From positions 1-6,802 of the forward strand of contig JBDSEA010000116.1 of NCBI GenBank assembly GCA_039920305.1: a DNA stretch of 6,802 nucleotides. Direction: 5' to 3'. This document shows, one piece after another, positions 1 through 6,495 of the stretch (position 1 is the first letter of the stretch; every line of letters begins with the position of its first letter). Source of the stretch: DASRAJ01 sp039920305. GTDB lineage: Bacteria > Bacteroidota > Bacteroidia > Chitinophagales > UBA10324. The translations under genes and the position numbers were made by a program. Under the pieces are notes generated by a model. The model was not told the origin of the DNA, made no database searches, and saw only the letters and a list, made by a program, of their open reading frames with translations.

Positions 1-547
1 CATGGTAGTAAATGCAGAAGAGATTATCGAAGGTTTTGTAAGTAAATAGATTTCCGGCAGAGGAGATAAATTCAGCAGCCGGATCGGTAACCCCCTCCTT
101 AAGCAAATGAATGCCGTCATTGTAATATGCAAGCAAATTTCGCGATGCAAAATCAATAAAGCCTACCATGCTGTCACACAGCACATAGGGCCCTATAAAC
201 CGCGTCAGCAAATTCAGCCGCCCTTTATCAAAAGCATAAAGCGAAGCGGTACGCACAAGCACCAGTTCATTGGTTACCTGATAATCAGTTACCGTCCCGT
301 TAACTGGTGTGTTGATTGACCCATACTGGTAGATGCGAAGAGTATTTTTATTATCAATGAAAGCAATAGCATTACCTCCTATTTTATAGCTGAGAGGCGG
401 CAGGTAATCCAGCTGGTGTGTAAATGAATCTTCAAACGCATAAAATTCATTGCGGATATTGAGGTATGCAGAAAGGTTCTGGGAAAAAGAAAAATGAAAA
501 ATGAAAAGCGAAAAATGAACTGCAAGGATTAAGATGCATCTTTTCAT
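1..547 (-). CDS. Unrecognised secreted protein, N-terminal 182 residues (3' end outside window)
   Basis: An open frame runs from an ATG at 547-545 to the left edge with no stop, giving 182 codons of an incomplete gene. The protein starts MKRC, then has a hydrophobic stretch (about residues 4-22) ending in FSFSQ-N, a good Sec signal peptide with likely cleavage after Q23; it is therefore exported to the periplasm, outer membrane or beyond. The mature part is rich in aromatic and beta-prone residues. It contains two similar short segments, IAFIDNKNTLRIY (61-73) and VGFIDFASRNLLAYY (128-142), about 67 residues apart, which suggests repeated beta units such as propeller blades; this is inference. 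I do not recognise the family. It lies 66 bp downstream of anmK on the same strand, so co-transcription is possible. No Shine-Dalgarno sequence and no convincing promoter were seen. The signal-peptide core is encoded by a heptanucleotide tandem repeat. Reality of the gene is likely; function is unknown. Confidence 0.8.
   Translation of the reverse strand, partial: MKRCILILAVHFSLFIFHFSFSQNLSAYLNIRNEFYAFEDSFTHQLDYLPPLSYKIGGNAIAFIDNKNTLRIYQYGSINTPVNGTVTDYQVTNELVLVRTASLYAFDKGRLNLLTRFIGPYVLCDSMVGFIDFASRNLLAYYNDGIHLLKEGVTDPAAEFISSAGNLFTYKTFDNLFCIYYH
483..516. repeat. Heptanucleotide tandem repeat (GAAAAAT) inside a signal-peptide coding region
   Basis: On the plus strand there are four consecutive 7-nt units at 489-495, 496-502, 503-509 and 510-516. 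Units 1, 2 and 4 are exactly GAAAAAT and unit 3 is GAAAAGC. A six-base partial unit (GAAAAA) precedes at 483-488. On the minus strand the repeat encodes residues 11-20 (HFSLFIFHFS) of the secreted protein, its hydrophobic core. Since 7 is not a multiple of 3, gain or loss of one unit would shift the reading frame. Confidence 0.75.
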
Positions 548-608
548 GGTTTCAAAAAAGTTTGCCTGAATACAGTACAACCTTCAGTTTTAATTGATCC
601 GAAGTATT

Positions 609-623
609 GCAGATCATATCTGC
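609..623. repeat. Perfect 6-bp hairpin across the anmK stop codon
   Basis: GCAGAT (609-614) and ATCTGC (618-623) are perfect inverted repeats around a 3-nt loop. In the minus-strand transcript this hairpin contains the TGA stop codon of anmK (614-616). No U-run follows, so it is not a standard intrinsic terminator. It could act as a 3'-end stabilising or weak pausing structure, or be chance. Confidence 0.45.
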
Positions 624-1729
624 GGAAGCGGGTGCACGAGGGAAGTATAAACTTCACCGCCACAGGTGTCAGCAGAGGCTCCTGTAACCGAAGAAAGCAT
701 GTTTACCTCGCCGCGGTAGCGCAATACTCCCATAAGCGCCGTAAGCAGAGATTCTTTAAACTTTATGGTTGCAGGATCAGGCACTACAACAGGAACCGGG
801 GATAGTGAGTTGATGCGCTCTAGCAAAAATTTATTGAAAGCTCCGCCACCCGAAACAAGCATGGAATGATGTTCCTCCCGGGCGAGATATTCATTAGCGT
901 AGATGTTTTTAAGATCCCTGGCTATCTGCATCGAAATGTGCTCAACCGCCGTACATAATTTATCCTCGATCTGTATCCTGTATTTTCTGAAAGTCGGCTG
1001 AAAAATTTTAGTTACCCAACCACCTCCAATAGATTTAGGATAGGGCTTTTCATAGTACCATTGTGAATTAAGCTCATTAAGCAATTCCTCATTTACTGAT
1101 CCTGAGCGGGCAATGCTTCCGTCTTTATCATACTCAAGGTCAATTTCACCCGCTAAAGCATTCAGCACCATGTTGGCTCCACAGATATCGAATCCGATCA
1201 TTTTATTGTCCAGCTTGCATGAAATGTTTGCAATGCCACCAAGGTTCAGGCAAAATTTGAAATCAGCAAACAGCAGCGTGTCACATATTGGAGCCATAGG
1301 GGTACCTTGCCCTCCCAGTGAAATATCAAGTGTTCTGAAGTTACAGATCACCGGATACCCTGTTTCGGTACTAAGTGCACCTCCGTCACCAATCTGACTG
1401 GTCATTTGATTTTCGGGCTGATGAAAAACTGTTTGACCATGAGAAGCGATAAAATCAATTTTTCCATCCAGCAAATGATCCTGAATGAATTTCCGTGTTA
1501 CTTCACCCAGATAATGACCGTAAATGGTATCTGTTTTCAGATAGGTAACTGCATTCTGAAGCACTAAGCTTTGAAGGCGCATCTTCCATTTGGGCGGGTA
1601 TGGGATACATTCTGATTTTTCAATTTCGTACTTCCATTTTCCGTTATTCTCTTCGAGGCGGCAGTAGGCTATGTCAATTCCATCCATGGAGCTGCCTGAC
1701 ATCAGGCCGATTACACGATAAGTTTTCAT
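614..1729 (-). CDS. anmK: Anhydro-N-acetylmuramic acid kinase
   Basis: AnmK phosphorylates and opens 1,6-anhydro-MurNAc released during peptidoglycan turnover, giving MurNAc-6-phosphate in the cytoplasm for wall recycling. Family signatures are in order: GLMSGSSMDGID (8-19, phosphate-binding start), SHGQTVFHQP (97-106), QIGDGG (112-117), SLGGQGTPMAPICD (137-150), LNLGGIANIS (161-170), FDICGANMVLN (180-190), PKSIGGGWV (231-239), VSGGGAFN (292-299). Asp181 matches the catalytic base known from Pseudomonas AnmK (Asp182). The chosen start gives 371 residues, the normal length (E. coli about 369). An in-frame ATG at 1774 would add 15 residues (MLYREF...) before the typical MKTYRVIGLMSG start and is judged unlikely. 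No Shine-Dalgarno sequence is visible, as is common in this phylum. Oddity: the conserved segment usually read as S-L/T-G-x-E is SIGGGW, so the usual Glu is Gly237. It lies 132 bp downstream of the large secreted-protein gene on the same strand; no clear promoter or terminator separates them. Confidence 0.95.
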   Translation of the reverse strand: MKTYRVIGLMSGSSMDGIDIAYCRLEENNGKWKYEIEKSECIPYPPKWKMRLQSLVLQNAVTYLKTDTIYGHYLGEVTRKFIQDHLLDGKIDFIASHGQTVFHQPENQMTSQIGDGGALSTETGYPVICNFRTLDISLGGQGTPMAPICDTLLFADFKFCLNLGGIANISCKLDNKMIGFDICGANMVLNALAGEIDLEYDKDGSIARSGSVNEELLNELNSQWYYEKPYPKSIGGGWVTKIFQPTFRKYRIQIEDKLCTAVEHISMQIARDLKNIYANEYLAREEHHSMLVSGGGAFNKFLLERINSLSPVPVVVPDPATIKFKESLLTALMGVLRYRGEVNMLSSVTGASADTCGGEVYTSLVHPLPQI

Positions 1730-1861
1730 TGTACTGGTGTGTGTTTTGGCATTACAAAATTCCCGATAGAGCAATGAACAGCGCGGAAATAATATCGAGC
1801 CGCTAATGTAAACAAATCGTTAAAGTCTCACTCTCAGCAGAAAAAATATTTCTCTTACTAA

Positions 1862-4213
1862 TCACCGGATTAAAGTAAGTGGTCCTGCTTTTTGAATCAT
1901 ATTGCCATCATATGTAATTCCTTTAATAACATAGACATACGTTTCTATTTCGCAATCTTTATCCATATATTTTCCCCCCCAGGGTGGGGCTTCATTATTT
2001 TCAGCGCGGTAAATTATTTCACCCCAGCGGTCAAAAATTTGAATAGAAGTGATTTTTGCAATCCCTCTTGTAAAAAATTGAAAAAAATCATTTTTTCCAT
2101 CACCGTTGGGTGTAAACGCATTCGGAGCAAGGATTTCATGAATGTGAGTAACAATCACTGTTACGCTGTCAATAGCGCTGCATACGTTGTCACCGGTAAC
2201 GGTAACACTATACGTAGTGGAGGAAAGGGGTGAAGCCATAGGATTAAAAATCCCCTGATCACTCAATGCGTAGGGAGGTTTCCATAAATACGTGATGCCA
2301 CCGCTTGCATTTAACTGGGTAATTTCTCCCTGATTGATTGTTACATCGGGCCCTGCGTCAGCAGATGGCAGGGCAAGCACGGTAATGCTGATCGTATCCT
2401 CATCAAGACATGATCCTATATAGGAATCAATGAAATAGGTAACATTCGATAAGGGCTTCGAAACAGGATCACTGATGGCTGCATTATTCAGATAATCATC
2501 AGGGCTCCACAGATAATATACAGCCCCTTCTGCATGCAGTTGAACAAGCTGACCTTCACAAACAATGGTATCACCAGAAACCGTAGCGATAACAGTATCT
2601 GTTACCTGGATAGTGACAGAGTCAATATTCTTGCATCCATTGCTGCTGATAACTGTTACTGAATAAACGGTGGTTACATCCGGCCCCACTATTGGATTTT
2701 GAGAATTAAGACTGCTGATATTGTAGTCAGGCTGCCATGAATAGATCATACCGTCAGATGCATGGAGCTGTACAGAATCGATATCGCAAATAAAGGTATC
2801 GGGAGCTGCATTCACCTGGGGAATTTCGTAAACTGTTACCTGCTTGATAGTAGATTCCGAGCATCCATCACTGGTTACGGCAGTCAGCGTAACATTATAA
2901 TTTCCGCTGCTGGCATAGCTATGCGATGGACTTTGCTGAACGGAAGATCCGCCATCACCAAAAGTCCATTGCCATAGCGTTAGAATTCCATCTAATGCCA
3001 CGGACTGATCAGTAAATTGAATTGGAACACCTGCACATTGATTCAGAAAACCAAAATCAGTGATCACACCCATGCGTAACTTAACATACTTATAGGTAGT
3101 ATCCCCGCATTGTAATCCGGGAGCAGCAACAAGCATAACTTTATAAATTCCCGTATCCGGATAGGTGTAGGTTGGATTTTGAAGAGATGAAACATCAGTA
3201 GAAATTCCGGGTACACCGAAATCCCAGTAAAAGCTGCTGCTGCCATAACTGAGATTATCAAAAGTGATGGTGGTTTCACCACAAAGCAGCAGCGTATCTC
3301 CGATAGTGATGGCGTTGAATGAATTAAAGTCAGCGATGATGGTAGGATTACAGGTGGTAACATTGAATTGAAAATCCCGGACGTTTTTTGAAAGAAAAAC
3401 TCCATTTCGATATTCTGTCACACAAATCCCCACAACATACTGTCCGAGGCTTACCGGATTTGCCGTAAGCAGCCCGGTGAGTGAATCAACACTCATAGGC
3501 GGAATTCCTCCCACCTGATTATTAAGTGAATAAGGCGGAGCCCAGATGATAGGGATATAGGGCGGAGGCGGTGGCGGATTTGGCTGCGGAATTATTTGTG
3601 TGGCACCCTGGCTTGGAGTACACATTGAATATTTAAGCTGGTCACCATCAGGATCCGTAGCGCTGTGATCAAAAATCAAGGGTGTTCCGGAGCAAATTAC
3701 TATTGGCGGATAATTGGAAAAACGTGGGCTGCTGTTACAGACAGCAAGCGAGCCATCAGGTATGTGTGCCGTATAAGTAGCCCCCGTGTTATCAGGCGCA
3801 ATGATATTTACGATGGTGGAGTTACGGCAGCAGCGCTGGTAAACAATATCATATCCCCCATTGGAAGGTGGGAGGTTTACGGTAAACTCATACACACCCT
3901 GCTCTACGCAAATTCCCGGAGGCACTTCAAGGCATGGGTTTGAAAGATCGGGTTGTACGGTAGTAGATCCCGGAAATGGAACTGATAGATTTTGTACCGG
4001 CAGGCCGGTGGCATCATAAACAGTTATGAAGGCAGGATCGTCAAAAGAGGCAGCTTGAAAATTGCTGCAGTCACGATAAATTTTCAGAGTTACTTTATAA
4101 TTATTGCTCCCGGTGCAGGTATAATACATCTCTCCCCCAATGATGTGGTAACCACCGGAAATTTTCGGCAGAAAAAAGATGGCCAGAAGTAAATATTTAG
4201 TATAACTTTTCAT
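1862..4213 (-). CDS. Large secreted surface protein with PKD and Ig-like domains and a type IX secretion (type B) C-terminal domain
   Basis: A 783-residue exported protein, probably released or attached at the cell surface by the type IX system. Signal peptide: residues 1-20, hydrophobic YLLLAIFFL, cleavage near ISGG-Y. Residues 22-288 form a conserved Bacteroidetes module: HIIGGEMYY at its start, IYRDC (45-49), YQRCCRN (125-131), FDHSATDPDGD (181-191, Ca-binding-like), a proline run (211-218), GQYVVGICVTEYRNG (257-271) and RDFQF. Two PKD domains follow (about 291-379 and 380-463; FYWDFG and WQWTFGDGG). Then come three related Ig-like modules of about 75 residues (464-538, 539-613, 614-690), each with Y-x-W-x-P, a T-x-Y strand and a D-[ST]-[IV] strand. 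The C-terminal domain (about 695-783) has APNAFTPNGDGKNDFF, IFDRWGEIIYRA, WGGKY, YVYVIKG and the terminal LTLIR, the gliding-motility-associated type B sorting signal. Adhesion or matrix function is inferred from architecture only. The ATG at 4213 fits the signal peptide; any leader RNA is short. Confidence 0.92.
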   Translation of the reverse strand: MKSYTKYLLLAIFFLPKISGGYHIIGGEMYYTCTGSNNYKVTLKIYRDCSNFQAASFDDPAFITVYDATGLPVQNLSVPFPGSTTVQPDLSNPCLEVPPGICVEQGVYEFTVNLPPSNGGYDIVYQRCCRNSTIVNIIAPDNTGATYTAHIPDGSLAVCNSSPRFSNYPPIVICSGTPLIFDHSATDPDGDQLKYSMCTPSQGATQIIPQPNPPPPPPYIPIIWAPPYSLNNQVGGIPPMSVDSLTGLLTANPVSLGQYVVGICVTEYRNGVFLSKNVRDFQFNVTTCNPTIIADFNSFNAITIGDTLLLCGETTITFDNLSYGSSSFYWDFGVPGISTDVSSLQNPTYTYPDTGIYKVMLVAAPGLQCGDTTYKYVKLRMGVITDFGFLNQCAGVPIQFTDQSVALDGILTLWQWTFGDGGSSVQQSPSHSYASSGNYNVTLTAVTSDGCSESTIKQVTVYEIPQVNAAPDTFICDIDSVQLHASDGMIYSWQPDYNISSLNSQNPIVGPDVTTVYSVTVISSNGCKNIDSVTIQVTDTVIATVSGDTIVCEGQLVQLHAEGAVYYLWSPDDYLNNAAISDPVSKPLSNVTYFIDSYIGSCLDEDTISITVLALPSADAGPDVTINQGEITQLNASGGITYLWKPPYALSDQGIFNPMASPLSSTTYSVTVTGDNVCSAIDSVTVIVTHIHEILAPNAFTPNGDGKNDFFQFFTRGIAKITSIQIFDRWGEIIYRAENNEAPPWGGKYMDKDCEIETYVYVIKGITYDGNMIQKAGPLTLIR

Positions 4214-4229
4214 CCATCGTTAAGAACTT

Positions 4230-4260
4230 CGAAAATAAGAAAACTGTGATCTACTTGCAA
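4230..4260 (-). promoter_or_regulatory. Candidate Bacteroidetes-type promoter for the secreted-protein gene
   Basis: On the minus strand TATTTTCG (4237-4230) matches the Bacteroidetes -7 consensus TAnnTTTG with one mismatch. A TTG lies at 4260-4258, 20 nt upstream, which fits the usual -33 spacing. Transcription would start near 4224, leaving only about ten nucleotides of leader. The assignment rests on pattern only. The -33 part directly abuts the left arm of the 9-bp dyad at 4249-4292. Confidence 0.35.
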
Positions 4261-4292
4261 AATGTTTTAGACTTCCTTGCCATCAAGTAGAT
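4249..4292. promoter_or_regulatory. 9-bp perfect inverted repeat in the divergent promoter region, possible operator
   Basis: ATCTACTTG (4249-4257) and CAAGTAGAT (4284-4292) are perfect inverted repeats separated by 26 nt; a G-T wobble would extend the arms by one. The arm centres are 35 bp apart, a little over three helical turns. The dyad overlaps the proposed -33 region of the leftward promoter and ends about 30 bp before the -7 element of the rightward (grpE) promoter. This placement suits a shared regulator. The arms and spacing differ from CIRCE (TTAGCACTC-N9-GAGTGCTAA). No regulator is identified, and a transcript hairpin or chance are alternatives. Confidence 0.35.
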
Positions 4293-4321
4293 TTTTACCC
4301 GCTCAACTTTTTCTTTTATTC

Positions 4322-4329
4322 TAACTTTG
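4322..4329 (+). promoter_or_regulatory. Candidate -7 promoter element for grpE-dnaJ
   Basis: TAACTTTG is an exact match to the Bacteroidetes -7 consensus TAnnTTTG. Transcription would start near 4336 and leave about 84 nt of leader before grpE. No TTG lies at the expected -33 distance, only a T-run at 4292-4296, slightly too far upstream. A second, weaker pairing is TTG at 4358-4360 with ATCATTTG at 4382-4389 (21-nt spacer, poorer -7). No CIRCE element is seen. Confidence 0.4.
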
Positions 4330-4419
4330 TCTGCGAATTTTATTTTAAAATGACACATTGACTGAAAGTATTCAATGGCAAATCATTTGAAGCAATCAAT
4401 AGTTAAAAATTAAAAGGAA

Positions 4420-5079
4420 ATGGAAGACAAAAAACACCAGGTGCCGGAAGAGCAGAATGATGTGAATTCAGTCGAGGATTTTTCACAGCAAGAGCTTAAT
4501 AAGATTGATAATGATGCCTCTGATGTTAAAGATGAAGGTATGAATGAAAAGGATGGTAATGACCTGATGAGCAAGCTTGGTTTTTCTAAAAAGAATTCCC
4601 GCAGGAATGCTTTGGAAGGGGAGGAAAAGCTCAGGGAAGAAAATGAAGACCTGAAACAGCAATTATCAGAGGTTAATGACAAGAACCTGCGTCTTTTTGC
4701 GGAATTTGATAATTTCAGAAAAAGGAATTTAAAAGAGCGCCTGGAACTGATCAAAACAGCCGGAAGCGAAGTTATCATTTCGCTTCTGCCGGTACTCGAC
4801 GATTTTCAGAGAGCATTGAAACAAATGGAGGCGACAGATGATCCCATGACAGAAGGTGTGAAATTGATTTATCAGAAGCTGCTCACCATCCTGGAATCAA
4901 AGGGATTAAAAGCAATGAAATCAGTTGACGGGACATTTAATTCCGAATTGCATGAAGCAATCACTGAGATTGCTGTTCAGGATGAAGACATGTCTGGTAA
5001 AATAGTGGACGAAATTGAGAGTGGGTACTATCTCAACGATAAAATTATACGCCACGCAAAAGTGGTGGTTGGTAAATAA
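4420..5079 (+). CDS. grpE: GrpE nucleotide exchange factor of the DnaK chaperone
   Basis: GrpE is a dimeric cytoplasmic protein that releases ADP from DnaK and so resets the chaperone cycle. The 219-residue product has an acidic, low-complexity N-terminus (1-60). A long charged heptad-like helix follows (about 65-113, EEKLREENEDLKQQLSEVND into FAEFDNFRKRNLKE), then VIISLLPVLDDFQRAL (118-133), typical of the family's four-helix region. The C-terminal beta wing holds the GrpE signature: FNSELHEAITEI (173-184), then GYYLNDKIIRHAKVVVGK (202-219). Length is in the usual range, slightly long because of the N-terminal tail. The start at 4420 has an A-rich AAAGGAAA just upstream as a ribosome-binding site. 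dnaJ follows on the same strand after 80 bp, so the pair is probably co-transcribed and likely stress-inducible; this is inferred, as no known heat-shock operator is seen. dnaK is not in the window. Confidence 0.97.
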   Translation: MEDKKHQVPEEQNDVNSVEDFSQQELNKIDNDASDVKDEGMNEKDGNDLMSKLGFSKKNSRRNALEGEEKLREENEDLKQQLSEVNDKNLRLFAEFDNFRKRNLKERLELIKTAGSEVIISLLPVLDDFQRALKQMEATDDPMTEGVKLIYQKLLTILESKGLKAMKSVDGTFNSELHEAITEIAVQDEDMSGKIVDEIESGYYLNDKIIRHAKVVVGK

Positions 5080-5147
5080 TGATAAAGTGTTTGATTTCTG
5101 CAACAGGGGAAATTTTTCTTCCTAATAGCGCATAGCCCACTACGAAC

Positions 5148-5153
5148 AGGAAA
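5148..5153 (+). promoter_or_regulatory. dnaJ ribosome-binding site
   Basis: AGGAAA lies 6 nt before the dnaJ ATG at 5160, separated by TATAAT. It is the clearest Shine-Dalgarno-like site in the window and supports the chosen dnaJ start. Confidence 0.5.
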
Positions 5154-5159
5154 TATAAT

Positions 5160-6326
5160 ATGGCAACCAAAAAAGATTATTACGAATTACTGGGTGTAAA
5201 CAAAACAGCTGCTCCTGAGGAAATCAAAAAAGCCTACCGGAAAATAGCGATGCAATACCACCCTGATCGGAATCCCGGTGATAAAGTATCAGAAGAAAAA
5301 TTTAAAGAAGCTGCTGAAGCGTACGAAGTGCTGAGTGACGCTGACAAGCGGAAGCGATATGATCAGTTTGGTCATGCGGGAGTAAGCGGCAATGGAGGAT
5401 TTGGCGGCGGCGGTGGAATGCGGATGGAAGATATATTCACAAACTTCGGGGATATTTTTTCTGAGCGGGGTGGAGGAAGCCCCTTTGAGGCATTTTTCGG
5501 CGGAGGTGGTGGCAGAAGCTCGCGCGGAAGAGGAGTGCGGGGAAGCAACCTTCGTGTTACCATTCCTTTAAATCTTTCAGAAGTTTCAAAGGGAGCACAG
5601 AAAACGATAAAAGTTAAAAAATATGTGTCCTGCAAAACTTGTGATGGCTCGGGGGCAAAGGATAAGCAGTCATTTCAAACCTGCTCAACCTGCAAGGGCA
5701 GCGGAGTTATCAGGCGGGTAACGAACACCATGCTTGGTCAGATGGCAACAACCACTACATGCCCAAACTGCCAGGGTGAGGGGCAGATGATCACCTCCAA
5801 ATGCAATACCTGTCATGGTGATGGGAGGGTTTATGGCGAAGAAACCATCGAAGTAAATCTTCCTGCAGGTGTTGCCGATGGCATGCAGCTTTCAATGAGT
5901 GGAAAAGGAAATGCAGGAGAACGTGGTGGTGTGGCCGGTGACCTGATCATCATGATTGAGGAGGAGCTCCATGGTGAACTCACGCGTGACGGCAACAATA
6001 TCGTTTATGAGCTATACATCTCCTTTATTGATGCCACCCTCGGCACATCCGTAGATGTTCCTACCATTGATGGGAAAGCAAGAATCAAAATCAAGCCGGG
6101 TACGCAGGCAGGTGAAATTTTCCGGCTAAAAGGAAAAGGTGTTCCAAATGTAAATGCATATGGAACCGGTGATGAGCTTATTCATGTGAATGTCTGGGTG
6201 CCAAAAGAAGTTTCAAAGGAGGAGCATGCATTGCTTGAAAAGCTGCGCAACTCCAATAATTTTAAGCCTCAACCAGGAAAAAATGAAAAGAACATCTTCG
6301 AAAAGATGCGGGATTTCTTTGCTTAA
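5160..6326 (+). CDS. dnaJ: Chaperone protein DnaJ (class A J-domain protein)
   Basis: DnaJ delivers unfolded clients to DnaK and stimulates its ATPase. The 388-residue product has all class A parts in order. The J domain (1-70) starts KKDYYELLGV and carries the catalytic HPD at 34-36 and the helix FKEAAEAYEVLSD. A Gly/Phe-rich linker (71-125) includes GGFGGGGGM and EAFFGGGGG. The zinc-finger region has four intact CxxCxGxG repeats: CKTCDGSG (158), CSTCKGSG (175), CPNCQGEG (201) and CNTCHGDG (215). The C-terminal client-binding and dimerisation region (about 228-350) has LPAGVADGMQLSMSGKGNAG, PGTQAGEIFRLKGKGVP and VNVWVP. Length is normal for the family (about 375-390). No residue essential for function is missing. 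It is the second gene of a grpE-dnaJ unit. A run of hairpins and A/T tracts follows the stop but no strong terminator. Confidence 0.98.
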   Translation: MATKKDYYELLGVNKTAAPEEIKKAYRKIAMQYHPDRNPGDKVSEEKFKEAAEAYEVLSDADKRKRYDQFGHAGVSGNGGFGGGGGMRMEDIFTNFGDIFSERGGGSPFEAFFGGGGGRSSRGRGVRGSNLRVTIPLNLSEVSKGAQKTIKVKKYVSCKTCDGSGAKDKQSFQTCSTCKGSGVIRRVTNTMLGQMATTTTCPNCQGEGQMITSKCNTCHGDGRVYGEETIEVNLPAGVADGMQLSMSGKGNAGERGGVAGDLIIMIEEELHGELTRDGNNIVYELYISFIDATLGTSVDVPTIDGKARIKIKPGTQAGEIFRLKGKGVPNVNAYGTGDELIHVNVWVPKEVSKEEHALLEKLRNSNNFKPQPGKNEKNIFEKMRDFFA

Positions 6327-6344
6327 TCCTTTTTAGAAATTGCA

Positions 6345-6369
6345 TATAGGATCATCTATACCCCTTTTT
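6345..6369 (+). terminator. Weak candidate intrinsic terminator after dnaJ
   Basis: A 5-bp stem, TATAG/CTATA with a 6-nt loop, starts 19 nt after the dnaJ stop and is followed by CCCC and then TTTTT. The stem is short and A/T-rich and the C4 interrupts the U-run, so real termination here is doubtful. Confidence 0.2.
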
Positions 6370-6495
6370 AAAATGCCTTTTTTCCATCAACGTTTTATAA
6401 TTGAAAGAACCCGCAATACACTGACTCCCCGCATAAAAAAAATTTTTTTCCTCAGAAGCTTTTGGGAAGTTAATAGAAACTTGAAAATTTAATAT

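Noticed and set aside
107..319. 70-codon plus-strand frame opposite the left-edge secreted protein
   Set aside because: The minus-strand frame has a signal peptide and stays open for 182 codons; the plus frame has no recognisable features.
554..586. Possible terminator between anmK and the left-edge gene (CTGAA/TTCAG stem then a T-run, minus strand)
   Set aside because: The stem is only 5 bp with a 12-nt loop and the T-run is offset by several bases, too weak to call.
1730..1774. In-frame upstream ATG for anmK at 1774, adding 15 residues
   Set aside because: The added sequence MLYREFCNAKTHTST has no family counterpart, while MKTYRVIGLMSG is the standard AnmK start and gives the normal length.
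1730..1861. Promoter or terminator between the secreted-protein gene and anmK
   Set aside because: Only GAATTTTG (a near match to the -7 element with no spaced TTG) and a 5-bp A/T stem were found; neither is convincing.
1892..2233. 113-codon plus-strand frame opposite the type IX sorting domain
   Set aside because: It is antisense to the conserved C-terminal domain of the large secreted protein and resembles no protein.
3064..3405. 113-codon minus-strand frame inside the large secreted-protein gene
   Set aside because: It lies in another frame of a well-supported gene, has no recognisable domain, and is best read as a by-product of the real coding frame.
4214..4419. CIRCE heat-shock operator upstream of grpE
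   Set aside because: No sequence resembling TTAGCACTC-N9-GAGTGCTAA is present; the inverted repeat found there has different arms and a 26-nt spacer.
4410..4778. 122-codon minus-strand frame opposite grpE
   Set aside because: Its serine, leucine and phenylalanine-rich sequence is what the complement of Lys/Glu-rich GrpE codons gives; no independent gene signal.
5372..5635. 87-codon minus-strand frame with proline runs opposite dnaJ
   Set aside because: The proline runs are the complement of the Gly-rich linker codons of dnaJ.
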